Below, piece by piece: positions 44,063 to 52,605 of a stretch of DNA of 64,000 nucleotides. The position numbers were made by a program, and so were the translations under genes. Positions within the stretch are counted from its first letter, which is position 1. Every line of letters starts with the position of its first letter. A model generated the notes under the pieces. It ran no database searches, was not told the origin of the DNA, and was given only the letters and a program-made list of their open reading frames with translations. Source of the stretch: Qipengyuania mesophila (GTDB taxonomy: Bacteria; Pseudomonadota; Alphaproteobacteria; Sphingomonadales; Sphingomonadaceae); contig NZ_JAIGNU010000002.1 in the NCBI RefSeq assembly GCF_019711655.1, forward strand, positions 434,001-498,000. Direction: 5' to 3'.

Positions 44063-45235
44063 ATGCGCATCGCCATACCCATCCACAGCTTCGAGCCTGG
44101 CGGGGTGGAGCGTGTCGGTCTGAGGTTGGCCGAACAATGGCAGGCAGCGGGCCAGGAAGTTATCGTCGTCCTTGGGCGATCCCGAGGCCAGGCCAAACTC
44201 TCGGCACCGGACCTGCAGTATCGAACTCGCCGCGAGCCAATCGCCACCGATCGCTGGGAAACGCTCTGGATGATCTGGTCCATGCTGCGTTTCCTGCTGC
44301 GCGAACGGGTCGACGTCGTCTTCTGTCCCGGCAACACCTACTCGATCGTGTGCGTCGCCATGAAGCTGCTGCTGCGCAGGCGCTGCCCGCCGGTATTGGT
44401 CAAGATCAGCAACGATCTCGAGCGGCGCGACATGCCAGCACTCTATCGCGCAGCGTACCATTTCTGGCTGCGGGTCCAGGGACGCTGCCTCGAAAGCTTC
44501 GTCGGTATCGGCGACCCCATGAGAGCCGAGATTAAACATCGGCTTGCCGTCGAATCCGGCAGGATCACGGTGATACCGGACCCGGCCATTTCTGAAACGG
44601 AACTCGCGAGACTTTCGCGGCCCAGGCAAAACCAGGGACAGGGAAGGGACGGGTGCCGCTACCTGAATATGGGCCGGCTGGTGACCCAAAAGAACCAGGC
44701 GCTCCTGCTACGTGCCTTTGCCACCGGGTGCCGGCCGGGCGACAGTCTGCTGATTGCTGGCGAAGGCCCCGAGCGGGCGCGACTATCGCGGCTTGTTGGC
44801 GACCTCAGGCTTGAGCAGCGCGTCCGGCTGCCAGGACATGTCGACGATCCGGTGGCCGCGTTCGCGGATGCCGACGTCCTCGTCATCTCCTCCGATTACG
44901 AAGGCGTGCCTGCCGTGGTGATCGAGGCGATAGCGGCGGGTGTTCCGATCATTTCGACCGATTGCAGTTCCAGCATGGACTGGCTCACTGGCAGCGGAAA
45001 GTTCGGTCTGCTCGTGCCGCGCGGAGACGACCGGGCGCTAGCCGAGGCGATCTGCCAGGCTCCCGGCCTCAACCCGGATCGCCGGGCAATGAGACGATTT
45101 GCCCAACAGTTCACGATCGAGCGATCGAGCGGCAGCTATCTCGAGCAACTGGATCGGCTGGCCTGCAAGGCTCGGCAGCGCCGCATCGCCGAAATTCGCT
45201 CACAGGTGCGGGATTGGCGTCGGCGTGGCGTCTAG
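44063..45235 (+). CDS. GT4-type glycosyltransferase
   Basis: This 390-residue protein has a GT-B fold. The N-terminal domain starts MRIAIPIHSFEPGGVERVGL with the acceptor-binding GGxE motif. The C-terminal domain has the donor motif EGVPAVVIE (EX7E). There is a central linker around GRDGCRYLNMGRLVTQKNQA. It transfers a sugar from a nucleotide sugar and retains the anomeric configuration. Start 44063 avoids an upstream TTG at 44036. It lies 45 bp after the deacetylase. A second GT4 enzyme (46710) is in the same operon. Confidence 0.88.
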   Translation: MRIAIPIHSFEPGGVERVGLRLAEQWQAAGQEVIVVLGRSRGQAKLSAPDLQYRTRREPIATDRWETLWMIWSMLRFLLRERVDVVFCPGNTYSIVCVAMKLLLRRRCPPVLVKISNDLERRDMPALYRAAYHFWLRVQGRCLESFVGIGDPMRAEIKHRLAVESGRITVIPDPAISETELARLSRPRQNQGQGRDGCRYLNMGRLVTQKNQALLLRAFATGCRPGDSLLIAGEGPERARLSRLVGDLRLEQRVRLPGHVDDPVAAFADADVLVISSDYEGVPAVVIEAIAAGVPIISTDCSSSMDWLTGSGKFGLLVPRGDDRALAEAICQAPGLNPDRRAMRRFAQQFTIERSSGSYLEQLDRLACKARQRRIAEIRSQVRDWRRRGV

Positions 45236-45262
45236 CATCGCAGAGGCAAGACAAGGCAGACC

Positions 45263-46198
45263 ATGACCGAGCCCGCAGTCGCGCTGCGATCGAGCGAAGA
45301 CATCGTTTTCGAACCGCAGGATCGCAAACCCAACTTGTCTCTTTCCCGCATCGCCGGTGCCGTGCTGTCGCTGGCTGTGCTCGGCGCGTCGGTCTACCAG
45401 CTGCGCACCCTTAGTTTCGCCGAGGTCGTCGACCTCCTGCCATCATCGCCCCTGTTCTGGGCGGTATTCGTCATCAGCTACATGGCCGGTCCATTCAGCG
45501 AATGGATAATCTTCCGGCGGATCTGGCACATCGGGCCGATGGCGCTCGGGGCGCTGGTGCGCAAGCTGATCTACAACGAACTTCTCGTCGGCTATCTCGG
45601 CGAAGTCTATTTCTACACCTGGGCCCGTCGTCATTTGTCCCTCACCGCCTCCCCCTTCGGTGCGGTCAAGGACGTCGCGGTCCTGTCGGCCGTGGTGGGG
45701 AATGTCTCAACCCTCGCATTCCTCGCCGCGGCCGCCCCCCTTCTCAAGTCGCTGCCACTTGGGGAACATAGCGAAGCGATCGCCTGGTCCCTTGCTTTCG
45801 TGATTGGGACCTCACTCGCCGCAATGTTGTGGCGCAAGGCGATCTTTTCGCTCGACCGGTCGGAATTGCTTTACGTGGCCTGTGTTCACACCGGCCGCAT
45901 TCTCGTTACCACTGCCCTGTCTGCGTTCCTCTGGCATCTCGTTCTCCCCACCATACCGCTGGTGTGGTGGCTGTTGCTGGCAACGCTCCGCTTGCTGATT
46001 TCGCGTCTGCCCTTCGTGCCGAACAAGGATGTCGTGTTTGCCGGCGTCGCCGTTCTGGCCGTCGGTCAGGAGGTGGAGATCGCGGCGCTGTTGGCGCTGA
46101 TGGCAACGCTGATCCTGACCACGCATATTGTTGCCGGAATCGGCTTTGCCGTTGGCGACCTCGCATTTGGAGACTCCGAAAATGCGCGTCGCCGCTAG
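45263..46198 (+). CDS. Flippase-like integral membrane protein (UPF0104/LPG synthase TM type)
   Basis: This 311-residue protein has about eight hydrophobic helices. The motif YNELLVGYLGEVYFYTWAR near residue 110 resembles the conserved lipid-binding loop of UPF0104 proteins, which are related to the flippase half of MprF and to hopanoid/glycolipid transporters. It should sit in the inner membrane and handle a lipid-linked product of the neighbouring glycosyltransferases. The stop overlaps the DUF2141 gene by 17 bp. Similarity is at fold level; family assignment is moderate. Confidence 0.65.
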   Translation: MTEPAVALRSSEDIVFEPQDRKPNLSLSRIAGAVLSLAVLGASVYQLRTLSFAEVVDLLPSSPLFWAVFVISYMAGPFSEWIIFRRIWHIGPMALGALVRKLIYNELLVGYLGEVYFYTWARRHLSLTASPFGAVKDVAVLSAVVGNVSTLAFLAAAAPLLKSLPLGEHSEAIAWSLAFVIGTSLAAMLWRKAIFSLDRSELLYVACVHTGRILVTTALSAFLWHLVLPTIPLVWWLLLATLRLLISRLPFVPNKDVVFAGVAVLAVGQEVEIAALLALMATLILTTHIVAGIGFAVGDLAFGDSENARRR

Positions 46199-46703
46199 CA
46201 TTCTCGTGCTGCCCCTTCTGGCCTCGGCGACCCTTCCGTCGACACCCGACCTGGGAAAGGAAGAAGGCCGCTGTCGGCCGCAGGAAGCGGGACCCTCTTT
46301 CGTCGTGGAGGTCCGCGGACTCAAGGATCGCACGGGCAATCTGAAGCTCGAGGTTTATCCTGCCAATGACAAGGATTTCCTCGAAGACGACAACATCCTC
46401 GTTTCTGCCGGAAAGACCTTTCGCAGGGTGGAAGTGCCGGTCCCGAATTCGGGCACGCCATCGCTATGCGTGCGCCTCCCGGCAGCGGGGACCTACGGCG
46501 TATCGATTCTTCACGACAGGGATTCAAACCGAAAGTTCGGCTGGCGGGTCGACGGGATCGGATTTGCCGGCAATCCCAAGCTCGGCTGGAGCAAGCCGAA
46601 AGTGGCGAATGCCTCCGCACGCGCAGGAAGCGGGCCGACGCGCATCGCGATAGTCATGAACTACCGCAAGGGTTTTTCCATGCGTCCCCTGGAAGGCAGG
46701 TAG
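46182..46703 (+). CDS. Secreted DUF2141 domain protein
   Basis: This 173-residue protein has a signal peptide (MRVAASILVLPLLASATLP, cleavage near 19). The DUF2141 domain follows, with NLKLEVYPANDKDFL, LPAAGTYGVSILHDRDSN and GIGFAGNPKLG. Family members are periplasmic or extracellular beta-sandwich proteins without a known function. Start at 46182 overlaps the previous gene. Its presence in a glycan operon suggests that it binds the exported product; this is inference. Confidence 0.8.
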   Translation: MRVAASILVLPLLASATLPSTPDLGKEEGRCRPQEAGPSFVVEVRGLKDRTGNLKLEVYPANDKDFLEDDNILVSAGKTFRRVEVPVPNSGTPSLCVRLPAAGTYGVSILHDRDSNRKFGWRVDGIGFAGNPKLGWSKPKVANASARAGSGPTRIAIVMNYRKGFSMRPLEGR

Positions 46704-46709
46704 GCGCCC

Positions 46710-47870
46710 ATGAGACTCGTCGACGTCTGCGGTTTCTACACACCGCTCGGGGGCGGGATTCGTACCTATATCGATCAGAAGCTGGAGCTGTCCGACGGGG
46801 CAGGCGTCGATGTCACCGTCCTCGCCCCCGGCCTGCGCGACGAGACGGTCGAGGTTTCCCCCCGCGCACGCATCACATATGTCGCATCGCCGCGCTTCCC
46901 GCTGGACCGCAAATATTTCGCCTTTGCCGACGAGCAGGCTGTCCATGCCGCATTAGACCGGCTCGAGCCCGACTTCATCGAGGCATCTTCCCCGTGGCGA
47001 AGCGCCGATTATGTCGCCAGTTTCTCGCGCGCAGTCCCACGCTCGCTGGTCATGCACTCCGACCCGCTTTCCGCCCATGCCTATCGCTGGTTCGAGCGGG
47101 TCGCGGACCCGCCCAGCGTCGATCGTGCGTTCGACTGGTTCTGGCGCCGCCTGCGCATGTTCGGTTCGCAGTTCGATGCGGTCGTCTGCGCGAACAGCGA
47201 TCTTGCCGCGCGTCTCGTCTCGGGTGGGGTCGAAAATGTCGTCACCGTCCCGATGGGTACCGAGAAGGGCCTGTTCTCACCCACGCGGCGTGACGAAGCG
47301 GTCCGACGCAGGCTGCTCGCGGCCTGCGGCATGGGACCCGAGGCGACCCTGCTCATCGCCGCCGGGCGCCTGGCTACCGAGAAGCGCATTCCGATGCTCG
47401 TCGAAGCGGCCACGCTCGCCGGTCGAACTCGTCCGATCGGGCTCGCCATTTTCGGCGAAGGCCGCTGCCGCGACCAGATCCTGCGTGCCATCGGCGGCAA
47501 TCCGCACATCCGCCTGTTCGAGCCGATCCGCGACCGCACGCGGTTCGCCACCATCCTCGCCAGCGCGGACGCGCTTCTGCACGGCTGCGAAGCGGAGACC
47601 TTCGGCATGATCGCGGCGGAAGCAAATGCCAGCGGCCTGCCCGTCATCGCTCCGGCAGCCGGCGGGGTGGCCGACTTCGCACGGCTCAATCCTGGGCTAT
47701 CGTTCCGGCCACGGGATGCCCAGGATGCTGCACGGGCGATAGAGTCGTTCTGCTCCTCAGGCCTCCTGCAAGAACCCGTCGCACCACCGCGTGGCATGGA
47801 AGACCATTTCGCCGAACTCTTCGATCACTACTGGCGGCTTTCGCAGGTCCGTCCCGCCATCGCCGCCTGA
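46710..47870 (+). CDS. GT4-type glycosyltransferase
   Basis: This 386-residue GT-B enzyme has an N-terminal Gly-rich acceptor loop (VCGFYTPLGGGIRTYIDQKL) and the donor-site EX7E motif (ETFGMIAAE near residue 300). It resembles glycosyltransferases that act on lipid-linked glucosyl or mannosyl acceptors. It starts 6 bp after the DUF2141 gene and ends 12 bp before the LptF/G-type gene, so it is in the same transcript. Confidence 0.88.
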   Translation: MRLVDVCGFYTPLGGGIRTYIDQKLELSDGAGVDVTVLAPGLRDETVEVSPRARITYVASPRFPLDRKYFAFADEQAVHAALDRLEPDFIEASSPWRSADYVASFSRAVPRSLVMHSDPLSAHAYRWFERVADPPSVDRAFDWFWRRLRMFGSQFDAVVCANSDLAARLVSGGVENVVTVPMGTEKGLFSPTRRDEAVRRRLLAACGMGPEATLLIAAGRLATEKRIPMLVEAATLAGRTRPIGLAIFGEGRCRDQILRAIGGNPHIRLFEPIRDRTRFATILASADALLHGCEAETFGMIAAEANASGLPVIAPAAGGVADFARLNPGLSFRPRDAQDAARAIESFCSSGLLQEPVAPPRGMEDHFAELFDHYWRLSQVRPAIAA

Positions 47871-47882
47871 CGGGAAGGCCGT

Positions 47883-49010
47883 ATGCCGGGACTCCGCATG
47901 CTGGATCTCTACCTCTTGCGCTTGTCGTGCGGAACATTGGGTTCCGTGATGGCCATCGTCATGTCGCTGATGGTGCTCGAGCATCTGCCGCGGCTGATCG
48001 ACATCACCAGTCTATCGGGACATCGCGGTTACATCGTGGGGCAGACAATTCTCGGATTGCTTCCCGAATATGCCGGCATTGGCCTCATCTTCGGCCTCTT
48101 CCTCTCGATCGCACTGATGATCAGGAAGCTCGCCCTGCGCGGCGAGCTGGATGCTATCGAGGCCATGGGCGTTTCTCCGCACCGGTGGCTGCGAATGCCG
48201 TTGCTGCTGACGCTGCTGTCAGCCCTGTTCGTCCTGCTCAACCAGGCATGGCTGATGCCAGCGGGTGAACGAAGGATCGACGAAATCGGGCGCCGGATGG
48301 CCGTCGGAGAATTCGGATACAACCTGGCAGCCAATGAATTTCATGCGATGGCGGACGATGTCGTACTGAGGTTTGCAGGGATCGATCCCGATGATGGTAG
48401 CCTGATGGGGGTCTTTATCAGGTCTCGTGAAGGCACATTCGAGGCGGCTTCGGGTCGCCTCTCGCTTTCCGATCGAAGGGACGTGGTCCTAGCACTGCGC
48501 AATGGCCAGTTTATCGAGCCAGGCGGAAGGGTGATGAGTTTCGCCGCAATCGACGTACGCATTCCCAGCCGCCGAAGGCTGGACGCGGGCCCCACTCTGC
48601 AAGAGGTTCCGTCGCGCGGTGTGCCACTGCAAACGCTGATTGTTTCAGGTACGCCGTCCGATCTGCGGGTGGTATTTGCACGATTGATGTGGGTGGTCTT
48701 GACCGTGTTGGTACCCTTCATCGCGCTAGCGCTTGCGAGACCACCCCTGCGCTCGACGAGTGCTCTTGGCGTCTTCATCGGTACATGTCTCATCGTCGTG
48801 CTGATCAAGTCGATTGACTGGTATTCGGGTCATTACTCGGATCATGCAACATCAGAGGCGGCTCTAATCATAGCTATCTGGTTGGCGGGAACAGCAATAG
48901 TGGTGCTGAAACTGGAATGCAGAGACATTCTCGCCCAAGCGATACCGCGCACGAAGCGAGTGCTTCACGTATACGCGGCAAAACGACGCCGGTATCTCCA
49001 ATCGTCGTGA
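47883..49010 (+). CDS. LptF/LptG-type permease
   Basis: This 375-residue protein has the LptF/LptG layout: TM helices 1-3 (residues 15-130), a periplasmic jellyroll-like domain (about residues 140-270), and TM helices 4-6 (residues 275-345). Canonical Lpt systems need both LptF and LptG with LptB2; here there is only one such gene and no ATPase in the operon. It could be a homodimeric exporter using a shared ATPase, moving the product of the neighbouring glycosyltransferases to the outer membrane. The C-terminal 30 residues are very basic. Confidence 0.75.
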   Translation: MPGLRMLDLYLLRLSCGTLGSVMAIVMSLMVLEHLPRLIDITSLSGHRGYIVGQTILGLLPEYAGIGLIFGLFLSIALMIRKLALRGELDAIEAMGVSPHRWLRMPLLLTLLSALFVLLNQAWLMPAGERRIDEIGRRMAVGEFGYNLAANEFHAMADDVVLRFAGIDPDDGSLMGVFIRSREGTFEAASGRLSLSDRRDVVLALRNGQFIEPGGRVMSFAAIDVRIPSRRRLDAGPTLQEVPSRGVPLQTLIVSGTPSDLRVVFARLMWVVLTVLVPFIALALARPPLRSTSALGVFIGTCLIVVLIKSIDWYSGHYSDHATSEAALIIAIWLAGTAIVVLKLECRDILAQAIPRTKRVLHVYAAKRRRYLQSS

Positions 49011-49293
49011 TCGATCGTTTCGCTAATGGCACCTCTCCGCCGCATGGAACCGATAGAGGACGGTCTGCGATCGGCCCCATTGCTGACGGGGCGGCTTTTG
49101 CCTCCTTACGCTCTGAAGGCATGATTCCAGAACTCGGCGCGAGAATACGGCTTGCGATTCGTGGGCCCCCTCAAGGTCAAGAGCATCGGAAACAACTTGG
49201 GCATTGCGGCAATCACCTAACATCGGTGCCCCAACTCGACGATCCGCCCACGAACCAGCGACAACCTACTTAGGCTGGATTCCTGCGTGTTGC
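49011..49293. other. Intergenic region, contains one copy of a 19-nt repeat
   Basis: No convincing ORF or RNA is seen. CCGATAGNGGACGGTCTGC at 49050-49068 recurs at 61293-61311 with one difference, and both lie in non-coding DNA near mobile or decayed genes. A mirror of its edge, ATCGGCCCCAT, follows at 49070-49080. Confidence 0.4.
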
Positions 49294-50112
49294 TTAGTTG
49301 GACAAGCGCTTATGTCGCGATGATGCAAATGCGCTGCGCGCATTTGGAGGACGATGTTTCTGAGAAGCTTTTGGCGATGCTTTTCGGATCTGAAGCGGCG
49401 CTGCACTTCGGACACCTGCAACGAGCCGAGGCAAATCGACTGGTCTGAATTTCCTGTAATAGCCCTTCCTCTTTTTCGGAAGCGGATCCTTACCGGCAGA
49501 CTTCGCCCGCTTTCTTGCGGTCGGCCCCAACGAGCGGGAAATTATGATCCTGCGGTGCGAGATCGGTCCCTGTGGCGCATGATCTATATGGAAGTGCTTT
49601 GCGAATGGCGCATCGATACCTTTCGCAAGATAGGCAGCAGCCCTCGGACCGTATCGCACCCTCCCCATCCTGATCGAACCGGCTCGGGCAACGAAGAATT
49701 CCCTTTGGTACTGTCGCCGCAGGAAATAAATCAGGCGCTCACATTTTCGGAAGGGCCATCGGAGCATCCAGTGCACATGGAGCGGGCCATGATGCCTTCG
49801 TCCGGAATTTAAAGCTGTTGGCGGATTTTCGAATACCGCAATTGCGTCGAAGGGTGAGAACTTCCTGGCTCCCTTGACCATATTATTCCATCGCCGCCTC
49901 GTATTGCCCCAGAGCTTCTTGCGAAAAATGTCATAGGGCTTCTCGCCCGACCTGCTGACAGGAGGGAATTTTATCGTTATGAAAACATTGAGCGGCCTTC
50001 GTGCCGCGTAGGCAAAACGCTCTGCATGAAGGATAGCGCGGGCGCTTTCGGGACGCAGGCAAGTCCCCTTCCGCATGCGCTTCATGAATGGGGTTATATC
50101 CGATTTTCGCAT
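49294..50112 (-). CDS. HUH-type rolling-circle replication protein-like
   Basis: This 272-residue basic protein has the order of motifs of HUH Rep proteins: motif 1 FITIKF (residues 44-49), motif 2 LHVHW with H112 and H114 as the HUH pair, and motif 3 AAAYLAKG with catalytic Tyr161 and Lys164. The rest is Arg/Lys rich with a long basic C-terminus. Such proteins nick and join single-stranded DNA of plasmids, phages or transposons. No plasmid or phage partner genes of known type are next to it. Start at 50112; ATGs at 50085 and 50076 are alternatives. Low sequence similarity means the call rests on motifs and spacing. Confidence 0.6.
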   Translation of the reverse strand: MRKSDITPFMKRMRKGTCLRPESARAILHAERFAYAARRPLNVFITIKFPPVSRSGEKPYDIFRKKLWGNTRRRWNNMVKGARKFSPFDAIAVFENPPTALNSGRRHHGPLHVHWMLRWPFRKCERLIYFLRRQYQREFFVARAGSIRMGRVRYGPRAAAYLAKGIDAPFAKHFHIDHAPQGPISHRRIIISRSLGPTARKRAKSAGKDPLPKKRKGYYRKFRPVDLPRLVAGVRSAAPLQIRKASPKASQKHRPPNARSAFASSRHKRLSN

Positions 50113-50271
50113 CTAAGATCGGATAGCTTCCGTATCTTATCGAATCCTTATTTATCATCTAGTTATTATAGAACCGTCGGTACTACGCCCCCGGTGCAGG
50201 ATTCCCCTATTGGGGAGGAGGGCAGAATGGTGAACGCCACAGTCCTGACTTCCACGCGCGAATGCGGATGT

Positions 50272-50303
50272 AAAAAAGGGGCGCGCATTCGTGCGCCCCT
50301 TTC
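50272..50303 (-). terminator. Strong hairpin terminator
   Basis: GGGGCGC and GCGCCCC form a stem around a short loop, with six A on the left, so on the minus strand it is a typical stem plus T-tract. It lies directly downstream of the minus-strand gene 50307-50888. On the plus strand it also ends with TTT, so it may work both ways. Confidence 0.75.
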
Positions 50304-50306
50304 TAG

Positions 50307-50888
50307 TCAGATTATAATCCGGCTGCTCGCTGCCTGTTCCAGCGCCCTCCACGATAGATAGCTTGCGAGTAAGGTCCGCCGCGTACGCGGTGGGCATGAT
50401 GCGAGCAGCCAGAATATCCATGCGGCCTGCGTTTCGGTGCGTAGCTGGAACAGGCGCTGGATCACCGATGGATTGGGTCCCGAAAGCTCGCGGCCGCCGA
50501 TCCGCGCGGCATGGACCAATTGGTCGTGGGGGATGTTCACGTGAATATTCCTCATCAGACCCGAGCGGGGAATGAAGTCGAAAAGGCTACTCGTGACACG
50601 CGTAGCCTGACGTTGCCCCTGCCTTAAACCAGCTGGCGCAGTCGTGTGGATCAGAGCGGTGGTGTCGGGGGTGAACAACCTTCCGATATCCTCGCGCATG
50701 CGACGCGGCTCGTATCCCGCCCCATATCCGTGAGCGTGTGAGGCGAATGCCGCTTCGTTTCGCCACCGCGGGGTGACGATGAACGCGCCGAACCCGAAGG
50801 GTGCGAGTGGCTCGTGCCTCAGAGGCGGAAGTTGCAGCGAGAGAACAACCATACGCTCGGGCATGGTGGAGGTACGACGATATGGCAT
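50307..50888 (-). CDS. Hypothetical protein, 193 aa
   Basis: It starts MPYRRTSTMPERMVVLSL at 50888, chosen because CAAGGA lies just upstream; the frame is open to 51149 inside the next gene. The protein is His- and Arg-rich, with no signal peptide or clear TM segment, and has a mixed alpha/beta pattern with the C-terminal 40 residues more hydrophobic. It is the last gene of a minus-strand set, 86 bp after the 265-residue gene, with an 11-bp hairpin in its 5' UTR and a terminator after it. The family is not recognised. Confidence 0.6.
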   Translation of the reverse strand: MPYRRTSTMPERMVVLSLQLPPLRHEPLAPFGFGAFIVTPRWRNEAAFASHAHGYGAGYEPRRMREDIGRLFTPDTTALIHTTAPAGLRQGQRQATRVTSSLFDFIPRSGLMRNIHVNIPHDQLVHAARIGGRELSGPNPSVIQRLFQLRTETQAAWIFWLLASCPPRTRRTLLASYLSWRALEQAASSRIII

Positions 50889-50906
50889 GAGTAATCCTTG
50901 AACATG

Positions 50907-50943
50907 GCTGCGGGCGGAACCCGGTGAAGGCGCCGCCCGCAGC
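50907..50943 (-). promoter_or_regulatory. 11-bp stem-loop in the leader of the 193-aa gene
   Basis: GCTGCGGGCGG (50907-50917) and CCGCCCGCAGC (50933-50943) pair perfectly around a 15-nt loop, with no T-tract. It lies 18 bp upstream of the ATG at 50888. It could protect or pause the mRNA or terminate transcription of the upstream gene weakly. Confidence 0.45.
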
Positions 50944-50974
50944 AATCTTGGGTGGATGGTGTCGAGTTTGTCGC

Positions 50975-51772
50975 TCAGCCGAGCTCGATGGTTTCGTCGG
51001 CGAAGCGCAGCCGCAGGATGTGCTCGGTGAGCGCCTGCGCGCCACTCCCTCTTGCCAGCTCCACCCAGGCCTCCCACCGGTCGAGCCGATGGATCAGCCA
51101 GGTGAACAGGCGATCGCGGGCGTATTCGTCGGCGAACGTCATGGTCCACAGCACCCGGCCAAGCGGGATGTTTTCGCCGGTCGGGATCCCGATGAGCTTG
51201 ATACCCGGATCACGGTTGATACGCTCCCGCACGAACCTGCCCGGCAGGTCGAGCGCAAAGCTCTCGTTGACCTTGAATACCCGCTCACGTTGCTCGCAAG
51301 TGTCGCCGCCATCGATGCCGTGCCACCGCGCGATCGTCGGAAGCCCGATCGGAATGGGTGCCGCTTCGGCCCCACGCGTGCTGGCCAGCGCGACGAGGAT
51401 AGCCCTCCCCTCCGGTGTCAGGTCGCCGGTCAGGCCTTCTGAGAGCTTGTGCCCTTCGAGCCAAAAGCCGTAGTGGCGCGCGACATCCCACGCGCCATCG
51501 AACAGATCGTTCACCCGTTCCTCGACATGGACGATGCGCCGATCGAGCGCAGCGAGCACCGCGAGCAGGAATTCCGTCATGGCGGTGAACTGCCAGTCCG
51601 AGCCCCGCGCCATGCAGAGCCGACCGCACCAGATGTATTCGCGCAGCGACGACCAGCGCCGCCCGAGCTCATCGATGAGGTGCGGGAAGCCGTCCGGGTC
51701 CGCAATGCACCAGTAGCCAAACGGCAAATTCGGGTTGCGACGCTGCTCGTAGGGGATGTCCTGCTGGTCCAT
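50975..51772 (-). CDS. Hypothetical protein, 265 aa
   Basis: This soluble protein starts MDQQDIPYEQRRNPNLPF. It contains many Trp and Tyr residues (RRWSSLREYIWCGRLC, HYGFWLEGHKLS), several acidic-basic helices, and no signal peptide. The C-terminal half has a mixture of strands and helices (RVLWTMTFADEYARDRLFTWLIHRLD). The start is 2 bp after the stop of the gene at 51775, so the two are co-transcribed and likely coupled. The family is not recognised; similar genes of mobile elements are often of unknown function. Confidence 0.65.
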   Translation of the reverse strand: MDQQDIPYEQRRNPNLPFGYWCIADPDGFPHLIDELGRRWSSLREYIWCGRLCMARGSDWQFTAMTEFLLAVLAALDRRIVHVEERVNDLFDGAWDVARHYGFWLEGHKLSEGLTGDLTPEGRAILVALASTRGAEAAPIPIGLPTIARWHGIDGGDTCEQRERVFKVNESFALDLPGRFVRERINRDPGIKLIGIPTGENIPLGRVLWTMTFADEYARDRLFTWLIHRLDRWEAWVELARGSGAQALTEHILRLRFADETIELG

Positions 51773-51774
51773 GG

Positions 51775-52467
51775 TCAGCGCCCTCCCGGCTTGCCGAGCC
51801 GCGGCGACGGCGGCGCCAGCGCGGGTTCGGCGCGGAGATCGCTCCCTGCCTCGATCGACCTGAGCTGGCGTGCCAGCGCGATGGTCTCCTCGTACATATA
51901 ATCGATGCCGCGATAGACCTCGCCCTCCTCGCGCGCGAGGACCGGCTTCGAACCCGATGGCACCAGGTCACCCGGCTTGTCGGCCGCGAAGCCGAACCAC
52001 CACGCGTCATCCGCCGTCTGATCTTCGGCGCCCGGCGTATTGCGCAAGGAGCCCCGCTCTCCGATGCGCGCATGGCACACGCGCACCGCCTCGGGTTCGT
52101 AGCGGGAGCAGATTTCCGCGTAGTCGATCCCGCGGTGCGGTGTAAGCCCGGCGCTCGCCGGTATCGCGTCCTCGCGGTAGCCGTAGAGCGGGTGACCGCG
52201 CTCAACCGCTACGAACCCACCCCAAACGCCCGAAGCCTGGCGCAGAAGGATACAGTCGAGGCCGGTTGCAGCATCGCGCCAGGCGATCTTGTCAAACTGC
52301 TCGTTGCTCCACGGTCCCTGGCCGCGCGGACGCCGATCTTTGATGATGTAAAGCTGCTCGGGTCTAACCTCATGATCGCCGATGGCGATCCGTTCGGGCA
52401 GCTCAACAAGGTTGGTGTTTTTCGCGGTCGCGATAGCGCGGCCGGCGTTGGTTTTCTTCTTCGGCAT
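51775..52467 (-). CDS. Hypothetical protein, 230 aa
   Basis: It starts MPKKKTNAGRAIATAKN at 52467. Here the ribosome binding site AGAAGGA is 8 bp upstream, whereas an ATG at 52488 directly follows a terminator T-tract and has none. The sequence has many Trp and Tyr residues (ACILLRQASGVWGGFVAVER-like strands), acidic linkers and a Pro-rich end. No TM segment. Its stop is 2 bp before the next gene. The family is not recognised. Confidence 0.62.
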   Translation of the reverse strand: MPKKKTNAGRAIATAKNTNLVELPERIAIGDHEVRPEQLYIIKDRRPRGQGPWSNEQFDKIAWRDAATGLDCILLRQASGVWGGFVAVERGHPLYGYREDAIPASAGLTPHRGIDYAEICSRYEPEAVRVCHARIGERGSLRNTPGAEDQTADDAWWFGFAADKPGDLVPSGSKPVLAREEGEVYRGIDYMYEETIALARQLRSIEAGSDLRAEPALAPPSPRLGKPGGR

Positions 52468-52488
52468 TTTCAGATCCTTCTTAGGCAT

Positions 52489-52522
52489 AAAAAATGCCGC
52501 TCATCCTTCCCGGATGGGCGGC
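52489..52522 (-). terminator. Hairpin terminator directly before a start codon
   Basis: Left arm GCCGCTCATCC (52496-52506) pairs with GGATGGGCGGC (52512-52522) with one wobble. On the minus strand the stem is followed by six T and then the ATG at 52488. It lies about 150 bp downstream of the exonuclease gene 52674-53531. Confidence 0.7.
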
Positions 52523-52605
52523 TCTCGCTTGATCTGCTTGGCGACAGATCCGTCGCAGCACGGCTGGTGATGATCGAGGCCCGTGCCTGCTGCTCTTGCT
52601 GTTCG

